Shown: positions 51,129-58,653 of the stretch, one piece after another
Layout: each line of letters opens with the position of its first letter
How positions within the stretch are numbered: the stretch's first letter is position 1
DNA from: Arthrobacter sp. OV608
GTDB taxonomy: Bacteria; Actinomycetota; Actinomycetes; Actinomycetales; Micrococcaceae
Assembly: GCA_900110595.1 (NCBI GenBank)
Contig: FOEZ01000007.1
Location: forward strand, 124,001-188,000
Direction: 5' to 3'
DNA length: 64,000 nt
Program-made: the position numbers and the translations under genes
Notes under the pieces: generated by a model
The model's database searches: none
What the model saw: the letters and a program-made list of their open reading frames with translations, nothing else
What the model was told of the DNA's origin: nothing

Positions 51129-52490
51129 TTAGACAGGAAGCCGCTTGTTGTAATTCAGGGTCAGGACGGAAGCGCCCATGATGATTGCGGATCCCACGAA
51201 GTACAGCAGCGCCCAGGTGTAGGAGCCCGTGGCGCCAACAATGAGTCCGACGGCGATGGGTGTGACGAAGCCGGAAATGTTGCCGCTGAAGTTCATGGCG
51301 CCGCCCAGCACGCCGGCGTTGGTGCGCCCGCCCAGGATGGAGGGGATGCTCCAGAACAGGCCAACCCAGCGCAGGAAGAACATCACCAGGGAGAGCAGTA
51401 CGACGGCGGTGGTGGGGTCTGCAACAACCGTGACGCCCACCAGGCCGCCGATGACCACGGCGCTGGAGATGCCCAGGAGCGTGCGCATGACGAGGTTGGC
51501 CGAGGCGCCGGCTGCCCGCCATTTATCGGCGATGGTGCCGCCGATGATTTCGCCGACGAAGCCTGCACCGAAGATGACGAAGGTGGACCAGCCGATGGTC
51601 TTCAGGTCAAAGCCCTTGGCCTGGGCCAGGTAGAGCGGGCCCCAGGTCAGCAGGCCGTAGAACACGCCGTTGAATCCCAGCCAGCCCAGGCACATCGCCC
51701 AGAAGGAACGGAACTTGAGGTAGGGGAGCAGTGCCCGCTTGCCCTGACCGCCGTCGAGCTTTGCCTCGGCGTCCTCTGCCGCGTGCGAGGCCTCGATGTA
51801 GGCGGCTTCCGCCTCGTTGACGCCGCGGTGCTCGCGGGGGTTGTCGCGGACGTACCACCAGACGGCCAGGCCCATCAGCACGGTGGCGGCACCGGCGACG
51901 ACGAAGGACCAGCGCCAGCTGCCGGTGGAAGCGATCAGGGCTGCAATGATGATGCCGCCAAGCCCGGCGCCGAGTGGCGCACCGGCGTCCAGGATGGTGG
52001 CGCCGCGCCCGCGTTCGGACTTGTGCATCCAGATCGCGTTGAGTTTGCCGCCGGCAGGCATTACACCGGCTTCGGTGACTCCAATGCCCATCCTGGCGAT
52101 GAACATGCTGAGGAATCCGCCGGCCATGCCTGAGGCGGCGGTGGCGGCGCCCCAGCCGATGCAGGAGGCGGTCATGACTTTGCGGGGCCCGAACTTGTCG
52201 ATCAGCCAGCCCACCGGGATCTGCATCACGGCGTAGGTCCAGAAGAAGGCCGAGAGCAGGAGGCCCACCAGTTCAGGAGCGAGGTTGAACTCCTTCTGGA
52301 TGATCGGGAGCGCAACGGAAATCGAACCGCGGTCTATGTAATTAACCGCAACCAGGACCAGCAGCAGCAGGAAGAGCTTCCAGCGGACGGCAGTGCGCCG
52401 TTGCACGCCGTCCTTGCCGGGTTCGCTTGATGGTTTGCCGGTAGTGCCTTCGGCAGCTGCCGGCGTTGTTTCAGTGTTGGGGATGGACAC
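51129..52490 (-). CDS. MFS transporter, anion:cation symporter (ACS) family
   Basis: A 453-residue twelve-helix carrier, with LVAVNYIDRGSISVALPII and GWLIDKFGPRKVMTASCIGWG, typical of the ACS group (hexuronate, allantoate, phthalate carriers). It would import the ureide or acid used by the downstream enzymes. I prefer the GTG at 52490 with AAGGAG five bases upstream; the frame is open to 52559. It is the first gene of the five-gene operon. Confidence 0.85.
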   Translation of the reverse strand: MSIPNTETTPAAAEGTTGKPSSEPGKDGVQRRTAVRWKLFLLLLVLVAVNYIDRGSISVALPIIQKEFNLAPELVGLLLSAFFWTYAVMQIPVGWLIDKFGPRKVMTASCIGWGAATAASGMAGGFLSMFIARMGIGVTEAGVMPAGGKLNAIWMHKSERGRGATILDAGAPLGAGLGGIIIAALIASTGSWRWSFVVAGAATVLMGLAVWWYVRDNPREHRGVNEAEAAYIEASHAAEDAEAKLDGGQGKRALLPYLKFRSFWAMCLGWLGFNGVFYGLLTWGPLYLAQAKGFDLKTIGWSTFVIFGAGFVGEIIGGTIADKWRAAGASANLVMRTLLGISSAVVIGGLVGVTVVADPTTAVVLLSLVMFFLRWVGLFWSIPSILGGRTNAGVLGGAMNFSGNISGFVTPIAVGLIVGATGSYTWALLYFVGSAIIMGASVLTLNYNKRLPV

Positions 52491-52626
52491 AGCTTCTCCT
52501 TCACGGGGAAGTTTACGGATAGGGAAAGTACGAATTGTGTGTGCGGACCGGGATGGCAAGGTGAAAGGCCCGCAGAGAGTAAGACAGGATCAGTACGGCG
52601 ATCCGGAGCGCCGGACGGATGATCTC

Positions 52627-52655
52627 TTTTGGGATCCCAATTTGGGATCCCAAAA
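52627..52655. promoter_or_regulatory. Nested palindromic operator of the hydantoinase operon
   Basis: TTGGGATCCCAA occurs twice, one T apart, and each copy is itself a palindrome. The whole 29-base block reads the same on both strands apart from the centre and has TTTT and AAAA at its ends. It lies about 137 bases before the carrier start. GntR/FCD sites are of this TGG-N-CCA type. The rest of the gap from 52491 to 52819 holds the repeat copy 2. Confidence 0.7.
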
Positions 52656-52746
52656 TCAAAGGTAGGAGTGACCCGCGCCACTGTCAAGGGTTTTCGCATT
52701 CTGCGGGTGGAGACCCCGCTAAATACCGATTGTGACTGCCCCAAAT

Positions 52747-52812
52747 CCCAACCAGGTAGCGCCAAGTGTCGTTATGAAGCTCGAAAACGACACTTAGCGC
52801 TACTTAGTTGGG
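52747..52812. repeat. 66-bp palindromic repeat, copy 2
   Basis: Starts CCCAACCAGGTAGCGCCAAG and ends CTTAGCGCTACTTAGTTGGG. Same length and architecture as 39350-39415; the right arms differ at one base in 25. It sits seven bases beyond the stop of the ACT-domain gene, again at a gene end. It could terminate that gene. Confidence 0.8.
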
Positions 52813-52819
52813 CGGGCGG

Positions 52820-53656
52820 CTAGTGGGGAGAGCCCGCCCGCCTGTGCGCCAGGATTTCGGCGAGCTCTGCGAGCCGGTGGGCGCGGGCCGATTCCGCCGG
52901 CGTGAACGGTTCCCCGGGCCGGACGAAGGTGATGGGGCCATGCCAGGCGGTGGGGATCTTCAGGAGGGTCCCGGCGTCGTGCTTCTCCAGCGCCGCCTCC
53001 GCAGGGGTGAGGATCCTTGCCTGCAGCAGCTCGGCCACCGCCAGCGGAAGCTCGTCCGGCGCGTCCGCGATCCGGGCGGCGAGGCTGAGAGCCTTGGTCT
53101 GCCCGTCGGCCATGGCGAGGGCGGTGGTGGGCCAGACATGGGTGCGGGTGCCGCCGCCGTCCTCCAGCGCGTCCAGGAGCTCGCGTTCGCCCAGGTGTCC
53201 CGGAGCCGAAAGGACAAACTCGTCCAGGACACCGCCCGCCACCGGGTGCACGTGGATGCTCAGGATGTTGGTTCCTGTCCTGGCCAGCGCCCGGGTGAGC
53301 TTCTGCAGGGAACCCGGCTCGTCGGGCAGGACGGTCCGGGCCCGCCAGAGGGCAGCGGCCGCCCCCAGTTTCCGCCGGTGGCGCAGCGCCGGCGCGTGCA
53401 GCCAGCCGCGCAGGATCCGGGCTGCCGACGGCTCTGCCACCCAGATCACCAGCACGGTGGCAGTAAGGGTGAGCACCAGCACCTTGGCCACGTACGGCAG
53501 GTGGGTCTCCACCACCACGGCGTGCACCAGGAGCTCGATGGGCAGCATCACGGCCACGTTGGCCAAGGTCAGCCGTGCTTTGGGAGGTTCGGGCATCATG
53601 CCGCAGACTTCGCAGCTCAATTCTGCCGCGGGCGTGTTCCGTGCGGGAGGCTTCAT
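52820..53656 (-). CDS. ACT domain-containing membrane protein
   Basis: A 278-residue protein: N-terminal Cys pair CEVC (about 15-18), two hydrophobic segments (about 30-50 and 55-75), an ACT domain (about 105-155; RTVLPDEPGSLQKLTRALARTGTNILSIHVHP) and a helical C-terminus that may include a second, diverged ACT-like part. ACT domains bind amino acids. It is divergent from the FUSC gene. A GTTCC-ATTCATG-GGAAC palindrome lies between them at 53701-53717. Function unknown. Confidence 0.7.
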   Translation of the reverse strand: MKPPARNTPAAELSCEVCGMMPEPPKARLTLANVAVMLPIELLVHAVVVETHLPYVAKVLVLTLTATVLVIWVAEPSAARILRGWLHAPALRHRRKLGAAAALWRARTVLPDEPGSLQKLTRALARTGTNILSIHVHPVAGGVLDEFVLSAPGHLGERELLDALEDGGGTRTHVWPTTALAMADGQTKALSLAARIADAPDELPLAVAELLQARILTPAEAALEKHDAGTLLKIPTAWHGPITFVRPGEPFTPAESARAHRLAELAEILAHRRAGSPH

Positions 53657-53817
53657 GCCTCAAGCATCGGACGGGGCTGTTTCGGTGGTGTTGCCCCATG
53701 GTTCCATTCATGGGAACGCCATATCCGGCTGCGGAGGGCTGCGCCGTAGGATTTAGCAGGAACGTCAGCGCGGCCGCCCGATAGAAATCCACCCGCCCCG
53801 CAGGAAGGCGCCGCCCC

Positions 53818-54921
53818 TTGAAGCTGCTCGCCGAGATGTTCACTATTGGTCCCGGCAACAAGGACCACCACCCCGCGCTCCGGTGCGCCGTGGGAGTCTT
53901 CGTTCCGCTCCTCACGCTGGTGTTCCTGGGGCGGCTGGACCTGGCCATCTTCGCGTCCTTCGGCGCCTTCACCGGCATCTACGGCCGCGGCGAGCCCCAC
54001 GGCACACGCTTCGCACTTCAGTTGCGCGCCGGTCTGCTGATGCTGACCGTCATCCTGCTGGCCACGCTCGCGGCCCGGACTGCAACAGCCCTCAACCTCG
54101 ACAGTGCCGGCACGGCCTGGCTCCTGGTTCCCGCCACCACCCTCGTGGCCGGCGCCTGTTCCCTGATCATCTCCTGGTGGCGGATCCGTCCCGCGGGCTC
54201 GCTGTTCCATATCTTCGCGTTTGCGGCCATCGCCTCCATTCCCAACCAACCGCCGCTGTGGCAGGCCATGCTGGTGGCCGTGCTCACCTCTGCGTTCTGC
54301 CTGCTGATCGGCTTCTCTGCCAGGGTCCTGCCCAGCCACCGGACCCCGTGGGTCCGGCCCCGGCGCGTCCGTCGCACGCCCAACGAGAAACGCGCGGCCT
54401 GGCTGGAGGGCCTGGGCTACCTCATCGCCGCCGGACTCGCCGGCTCCCTGGCCACCTGGGCGGGGGAGCTGCTGGGGTTCGGGCACAATTACTGGGCCAT
54501 GGTCGCTGCCGTGGTGCCGCTGGTGGGGCACACCACCCGGCACCGCGTCCGCCGCGGCATCCAAAGGATCATCGGCACCATCCTTGGACTGGTGATCCTG
54601 GCCGGGATTGTGCTGCTGCACCTGGAGCCCTGGCAGACCGTGCTGGTGATGGCCCTGTGCCAGTTCGGGGCCGAAATGTTCATCATCCGCCAGTACCTGC
54701 TCGCCCAACTCTTCGTGACGCCCCTTGCCCTCATTTCCACCCTACTCGTGGTGCCGTCCCCGCCCGACATCCTGCTCCGGGACCGCATCATCGAGACGGT
54801 GATCGGGGCCGCCGTCGGCATTTCCGTAGTGCTGGCGCCGGGAGCCTGGCGCCGGTTCCGGGAACGTACGACGACGGGTCCCGGCAAGGTGGCTCAGTCT
54901 CCGCCGGCGCGGCAGGGGTAG
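53818..54921 (+). CDS. FUSC family membrane protein (aromatic acid exporter-like)
   Basis: A 367-residue protein with two sets of hydrophobic helices (about 15-165 and 205-340) separated by a basic loop, the FUSC/YccS/AaeB arrangement, with FASFGAFTGIYGR in the first set. Relatives expel aromatic carboxylic acids. A TTG start at 53818 with AGGAAGG upstream is used; an ATG at 53836 is possible. It could serve as a safety valve for the 4-hydroxybenzoate genes next to it, which is inference. Confidence 0.75.
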   Translation: MKLLAEMFTIGPGNKDHHPALRCAVGVFVPLLTLVFLGRLDLAIFASFGAFTGIYGRGEPHGTRFALQLRAGLLMLTVILLATLAARTATALNLDSAGTAWLLVPATTLVAGACSLIISWWRIRPAGSLFHIFAFAAIASIPNQPPLWQAMLVAVLTSAFCLLIGFSARVLPSHRTPWVRPRRVRRTPNEKRAAWLEGLGYLIAAGLAGSLATWAGELLGFGHNYWAMVAAVVPLVGHTTRHRVRRGIQRIIGTILGLVILAGIVLLHLEPWQTVLVMALCQFGAEMFIIRQYLLAQLFVTPLALISTLLVVPSPPDILLRDRIIETVIGAAVGISVVLAPGAWRRFRERTTTGPGKVAQSPPARQG

Positions 54922-54924
54922 GCT
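54919..54924 (+). promoter_or_regulatory. -10 box of the pob IclR gene
   Basis: TAGGCT at 54919-54924, inside the end of the FUSC gene and its stop (TAG). The expected transcript start is near 54931, directly before the operator copy at 54934. Confidence 0.45.
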
Positions 54925-54933
54925 GGAAGCAGT

Positions 54934-54946
54934 CCATTGAACGGAA
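54934..54946. promoter_or_regulatory. PobR-type operator, copy 1
   Basis: CCATTGAACGGAA. A 13-base match with one change to the element at 55707 before pobA. It lies just before the IclR start, where it would allow self-repression. Confidence 0.5.
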
Positions 54947-54955
54947 ACGGGGTGC

Positions 54956-55702
54956 GTGGTGGCCAATTCCCCTTCCGGCGACTCCGTGGTGGACCGGATT
55001 GTCCGCCTGATCGCGGCTTTCCCCCAGGACGTGGGCGCGCTCCAGCTCTCCGAACTCGCCGAACGCGCCGGGCTGCCACTGACCACCACCCACCGCCTGG
55101 TCCGCCAACTCGCCGGACACGGACTGCTCGATACCGGCCCCGGCGGTACGGTCCAGCCGGGACTCCGCCTCTGGGAGCTCGTGAACCGGACGTCCCCGGC
55201 GCTGGCGCTGCGCCAGGCCGCGATGCCGTTTATGGAGGACATCCAGCACGTCCTGAACCAGAACGTGAACCTGGCGGTGCTGGACGGCTGGGAGGCGCTT
55301 TTTGTGGAGCGGCTGTCCCGGCGCGGTTCGGTGGCCAACCGCGCCCAGGTGGCGGGCCGGATGCCGGTCCATATCTCGTCCGCGGGGCTGGCATTGATGG
55401 CCCACCAGGACAGGTCGCTCCAAGCCGAATACCTGGACCAGTTCGTTGATCCCGACGGGAAGCTCACCAAGGAGGACGTCCGGACCCTGCTGGCCGAAAC
55501 GTCCCATCAGGGCTTCGCCCAACTGAAAGGTGTGGTGGATCCGGACACTTGGGGGATTGCTGTCCCCGTGCTCAACCGCAAGCAACGTGCGGTGGCATCG
55601 CTCGGCGTCGTGGTTCCTTTGCGCGAGATGCGCCTGCAGGCGCTGGTGCCGGCGCTGCAGACAGCTGCCCGCGGCATCGCCCGCCAGCTGGCCAACTCCT
55701 AG
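54956..55702 (+). CDS. IclR family regulator of pobA
   Basis: A 248-residue IclR protein: winged helix-turn-helix about 12-70 (QLSELAERAGLPLTTTHRLVRQLAGHGLL) and effector domain to the end. Start GTG at 54956 (or 54959). It is 116 bases upstream of pobA on the same strand. Both genes share the CATT(C/G)AACGGAA element. It is therefore the likely 4-hydroxybenzoate sensor, functionally like PobR. PobR proteins occur in both the IclR and AraC families. Confidence 0.85.
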   Translation: MVANSPSGDSVVDRIVRLIAAFPQDVGALQLSELAERAGLPLTTTHRLVRQLAGHGLLDTGPGGTVQPGLRLWELVNRTSPALALRQAAMPFMEDIQHVLNQNVNLAVLDGWEALFVERLSRRGSVANRAQVAGRMPVHISSAGLALMAHQDRSLQAEYLDQFVDPDGKLTKEDVRTLLAETSHQGFAQLKGVVDPDTWGIAVPVLNRKQRAVASLGVVVPLREMRLQALVPALQTAARGIARQLANS

Positions 55703-55706
55703 CGGA

Positions 55707-55726
55707 CCATTCAACGGAATTTCCGT
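55707..55726. promoter_or_regulatory. PobR-type operator, copy 2
   Basis: CCATTCAACGGAATTTCCGT, of which ACGGAA-T-TTCCGT (55714-55726) is a perfect palindrome. It is about 95 bases before the pobA start. Confidence 0.6.
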
Positions 55727-55818
55727 GTCGGGAATCACCGTCGGTGGAGCACACTGATGGCCAGACCCACCAACCCGGCACCGCCCCCGCGGAGCCCCGC
55801 AACGAAGCGAGACACGCC

Positions 55819-57009
55819 ATGCCAGCACGCAAGACCATCACCACCCAGGTGGCCATCATGGGAGCCGGGCCCGCCGGGCTGATGCTCTCCCACCTGCTGG
55901 CGAAATCGGGCATCGAGTCCACGGTCATCGAAGTCCGCAGCCACGAGGACATCGCCCACACCGTCCGCGCCGGCATCCTGGAACACGGCACCGTCAACCT
56001 GCTGGTGGACAGCGGAGTCTCGGACCGGGTGCTGCGCCAGGGCGACCGGCATGACGGCATCGAACTGCGTTTCAACGGCGAGAGCCACCGCGTGGACTTC
56101 AAGGACCTCGTGGGCGAATCCGTGTGGCTTTACCCGCAGACGGATGTCTTCCTGGACCTCGCCGCACGCAGGAAGGACGACGGCGGCGACGTCCGCTACA
56201 GCGTCACGGACACTTCCGTCCATGATCTTGAGGGCAAACCCAAGGTCTGGTTCACCGACGCCGACGGGGTGGAGTTCGAGATCCAGGCGGACTTCCTGGT
56301 GGGCGCGGACGGTTCCCGCAGCCACTGCCGGTTCCAGATTCCGGAGGCGCACCGCAAGTGGTACTTCCACGAGTACCCCTTCGCCTGGTTCGGGATCCTC
56401 GCCGAAGCGCCGCGCAGCTCGGATGAGCTGATCTACGCCAACTCGGACAACGGCTTCGCCCTGATCAGCCAGCGCACCGAGACGGTGCAGCGGATGTATT
56501 TCCAGTGCGATCCCAAGGAGAACGTGGCGGAGTGGGATGACGACCGGATCTGGGCCGAGTTCCGCAGCCGGGTCAACGGCAACGGCTTTGAGCTGAAGGA
56601 GGGGCCGGTCATCGAGAAGATGGTGCTGCCGTTCCGCAGCTTCGTCCACACTCCCATGCGGCACGGCAACCTGTTCCTTGCAGGGGACGCCGCGCACACG
56701 GTTCCGCCCACCGGGGCCAAGGGGCTGAACCTGGCCATCCATGACGTCAAGGTGCTCTTCGAAGGGCTGGACAGCCACTACAACTCCGGCTCGGACCGGC
56801 TGCTGGAGACCTACAGCGACCGCGCGCTGGAGCGCGTATGGAAGGCCCAGCAGTTCTCCTACTGGATGACCACCATGCTGCACACCCCCGCCGGCGCCGG
56901 CGACTTCTCCCGCGCCCGGCAGCTGGGTGAACTCCACTCTGTGGTGACGTCCCGGCACGGCATGGCCTACCTCGCCGAGGCCTACACCGGCTGGCCGGGC
57001 GCGAGTTAA
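55819..57009 (+). CDS. pobA: 4-Hydroxybenzoate 3-monooxygenase
   Basis: A 396-residue FAD enzyme hydroxylating 4-hydroxybenzoate to protocatechuate with NAD(P)H and O2. FAD fingerprint MGAGPAGL, DG motif VGADGSRSHCRF, and GDAAHTVPPTGAKGLNLAIHDV are intact. The upstream frame is open to 55549 but those codons cover the end of the IclR gene. It delivers protocatechuate to PcaGH encoded 20 kb away. Ends with a 4-base tail-to-tail overlap with the TetR gene. Confidence 0.93.
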   Translation: MPARKTITTQVAIMGAGPAGLMLSHLLAKSGIESTVIEVRSHEDIAHTVRAGILEHGTVNLLVDSGVSDRVLRQGDRHDGIELRFNGESHRVDFKDLVGESVWLYPQTDVFLDLAARRKDDGGDVRYSVTDTSVHDLEGKPKVWFTDADGVEFEIQADFLVGADGSRSHCRFQIPEAHRKWYFHEYPFAWFGILAEAPRSSDELIYANSDNGFALISQRTETVQRMYFQCDPKENVAEWDDDRIWAEFRSRVNGNGFELKEGPVIEKMVLPFRSFVHTPMRHGNLFLAGDAAHTVPPTGAKGLNLAIHDVKVLFEGLDSHYNSGSDRLLETYSDRALERVWKAQQFSYWMTTMLHTPAGAGDFSRARQLGELHSVVTSRHGMAYLAEAYTGWPGAS

Positions 57010-57542
57010 CCCAGCAGCCGCCGGACTGCTGCAGCGATGGCTGCAGCATCAGGCTGCTCATCGCGCCTGACGGTGAGCAGATGGAGCAGCACGCCGTCAC
57101 CGTAATCAGCCACGTCCCGGGCACGGGCCGGTGCGTCGGCCATCCCCAGCGCGGCGAGGGCCTGTTCCAGTCCGCCGACCAGCCGGAAATGCCCGGCTGT
57201 TACCGACTCGGGCTTGTCCAGCGAGAGGGCCAGCCGGGCGCGGGTGAGGCCTGCGTGCTGGCCGGCCAGGGCGGTCACCAGGGCGGACAGTTGACCTGCC
57301 AGCTCCTCAATGTTCTGCGGGGGACCGGCCGGCCCCTGGTCCTGGAGGAGTGCCGCGTCCAGCTGCTCCAGGCGGTCCAGAACCGCTTCAACGAGGGTGG
57401 CGCGGTTCCGGTAGTAGTTGGACGTGGTGCCTTCCGTCAGGTTCGCTGCTGCATCAACCGCCCGGTGGGTGAGGCCCTTCATTCCCTTGGCAGCCACCAC
57501 CGTGAGGGCAGCATCCAGCAGTTGGGTCCGGCGGTCAGGCAT
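57006..57542 (-). CDS. TetR family regulator
   Basis: A 178-residue repressor with an N-terminal helix-turn-helix (about 8-55; LLDAALTVVAAKGMKGLTHRAVDAAANLTEGTTSNYYRNRATLVEAVL). It is divergent from the flavin monooxygenase gene, with a 55-base gap containing a palindrome. The TACACT box six bases before the ATG suggests leaderless transcription. It probably represses itself and the monooxygenase. Confidence 0.88.
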   Translation of the reverse strand: MPDRRTQLLDAALTVVAAKGMKGLTHRAVDAAANLTEGTTSNYYRNRATLVEAVLDRLEQLDAALLQDQGPAGPPQNIEELAGQLSALVTALAGQHAGLTRARLALSLDKPESVTAGHFRLVGGLEQALAALGMADAPARARDVADYGDGVLLHLLTVRRDEQPDAAAIAAAVRRLLG

Positions 57543-57548
57543 GCGCTC

Positions 57549-57554
57549 AGTGTA
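57549..57554 (-). promoter_or_regulatory. -10 box of the leaderless TetR transcript
   Basis: TACACT on the minus strand, six bases (GAGCGC) and then the ATG at 57542. Confidence 0.5.
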
Positions 57555-57571
57555 GTTGCCTCTTCCGGTTC

Positions 57572-57585
57572 ACTACAAAAGTAGT
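57572..57585. promoter_or_regulatory. TetR operator
   Basis: ACTAC-AAAA-GTAGT, a perfect inverted repeat. It abuts the -10 box of the monooxygenase (TAAAAT at 57585) and is close to the -35 region of the tetR promoter. A half site (TGTAGT) lies near 57551. Confidence 0.65.
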
Positions 57586-57590
57586 AAAAT
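57585..57590 (+). promoter_or_regulatory. -10 box of the leaderless monooxygenase transcript
   Basis: TAAAAT, then seven bases (CGCTGCC) and the ATG at 57598. No ribosome site is present. Confidence 0.6.
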
Positions 57591-57597
57591 CGCTGCC

Positions 57598-58653
57598 ATG
57601 GAGACCATCTCGATTGTTGGCGGCGGCATTGCCGGCCTGGCGCTGGCCTCGTGCCTGGACCCGAACCGCTTCGAGGTGACGGTTTACGAGAAGCGGCCGG
57701 AGCTGCCCAGCGTGGGGAATGCGCTGGGAATGTGGCCGAATGCCCAGCGGGCCTTGGCCCGGATTGGCGTGCTGGAGGAGGCCCGGACGGTCAGCCCGGT
57801 GATTGGCAGCGGCTCGGTCCGCAACGCCGCTGGCGAGCCCTGGGTCACCGTAAGTGCCGGGGACATGTTCGCGGTTTCCCGCATCGAGCTGCTGCGGCTG
57901 CTTGATGCGGCCGTCCCCGCTACCGTCCGCCGGGTCACGGACCATGTCCAGGCGCTTCCGGACAAGGGCGGCCTGGTGGTCGGGGCTGACGGCGTGCACA
58001 GCCTGGTCCGCCGCGAGGGCTGGGGCAGCCGCAGCGCGGCCAAACTCACGCCCTATCTCGCCCTGCGGGGGACCCTTCCCTCGACAGTCAGCCCGGACGT
58101 GGTCGGCGAGTACTGGGGCCGCGGCGACTTGTTCGGCGTCGCCTCCGCAAGGGGCGGAATGTTCTGGTACGCCAGCTACCGGTCCACGCTTGGCCCTTAC
58201 GGCATCGACGCGGCGTCAGCCCTGGAGCAGACCCGGGAGCGCTTCGCGGCGTACGCGCCGGCCGTCCGGGAAGTGCTGGCCGCCGCTACTCCTGAGGCCT
58301 GCCTGGTGCAGCGCATCTGGACAACTCCGGGCGTCCGTTCCTTCGTTCGCGGCAGGACCGTGCTCATCGGTGACGCTGCCCATGCCATGGCCCCCACCCT
58401 CGGACGTGGCGCCTGCGAATCGCTGGTGGACGCGGTAACACTGGCTGACCTCCTCAACACGCTGCCTGAGGAGCAGGCACTTCAGGCCTACGACCGGCAG
58501 CGCCGCCTGCGGACCCGTGCCCTGAGCGTGGCCTCCTCCGCGCTCGCGCGCGTTGCGCTGGCAGAAGGCGGGCAGCCCCTCCGGGACCGGCTGCTCAGCC
58601 TGGCGCGACGGCGGCAGCTGCGTGCCGCCGTCGGCAGCGGTTCTGCAGGCTGA
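57598..58653 (+). CDS. FAD-dependent monooxygenase
   Basis: A 351-residue flavoprotein of the aromatic-ring hydroxylase (PHBH-like) group: IVGGGIAGLALA, VGADGVHSLVR and GDAAHAMAPTLGRGACESLVDAV. It is shorter than PobA and lacks a recognisable substrate region, so the substrate is unknown; it may oxidise a phenol, antibiotic or other aromatic compound. The TetR gene is divergent. Its stop touches that of the next gene, with no bases between them. Confidence 0.8.
   Translation: METISIVGGGIAGLALASCLDPNRFEVTVYEKRPELPSVGNALGMWPNAQRALARIGVLEEARTVSPVIGSGSVRNAAGEPWVTVSAGDMFAVSRIELLRLLDAAVPATVRRVTDHVQALPDKGGLVVGADGVHSLVRREGWGSRSAAKLTPYLALRGTLPSTVSPDVVGEYWGRGDLFGVASARGGMFWYASYRSTLGPYGIDAASALEQTRERFAAYAPAVREVLAAATPEACLVQRIWTTPGVRSFVRGRTVLIGDAAHAMAPTLGRGACESLVDAVTLADLLNTLPEEQALQAYDRQRRLRTRALSVASSALARVALAEGGQPLRDRLLSLARRRQLRAAVGSGSAG

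Noticed and set aside
52800..53978. Minus-strand frame of 392 residues spanning the ACT gene and the divergent promoter region
   Set aside because: It crosses the control region and the start of the FUSC gene, and it is out of frame with the ACT domain.
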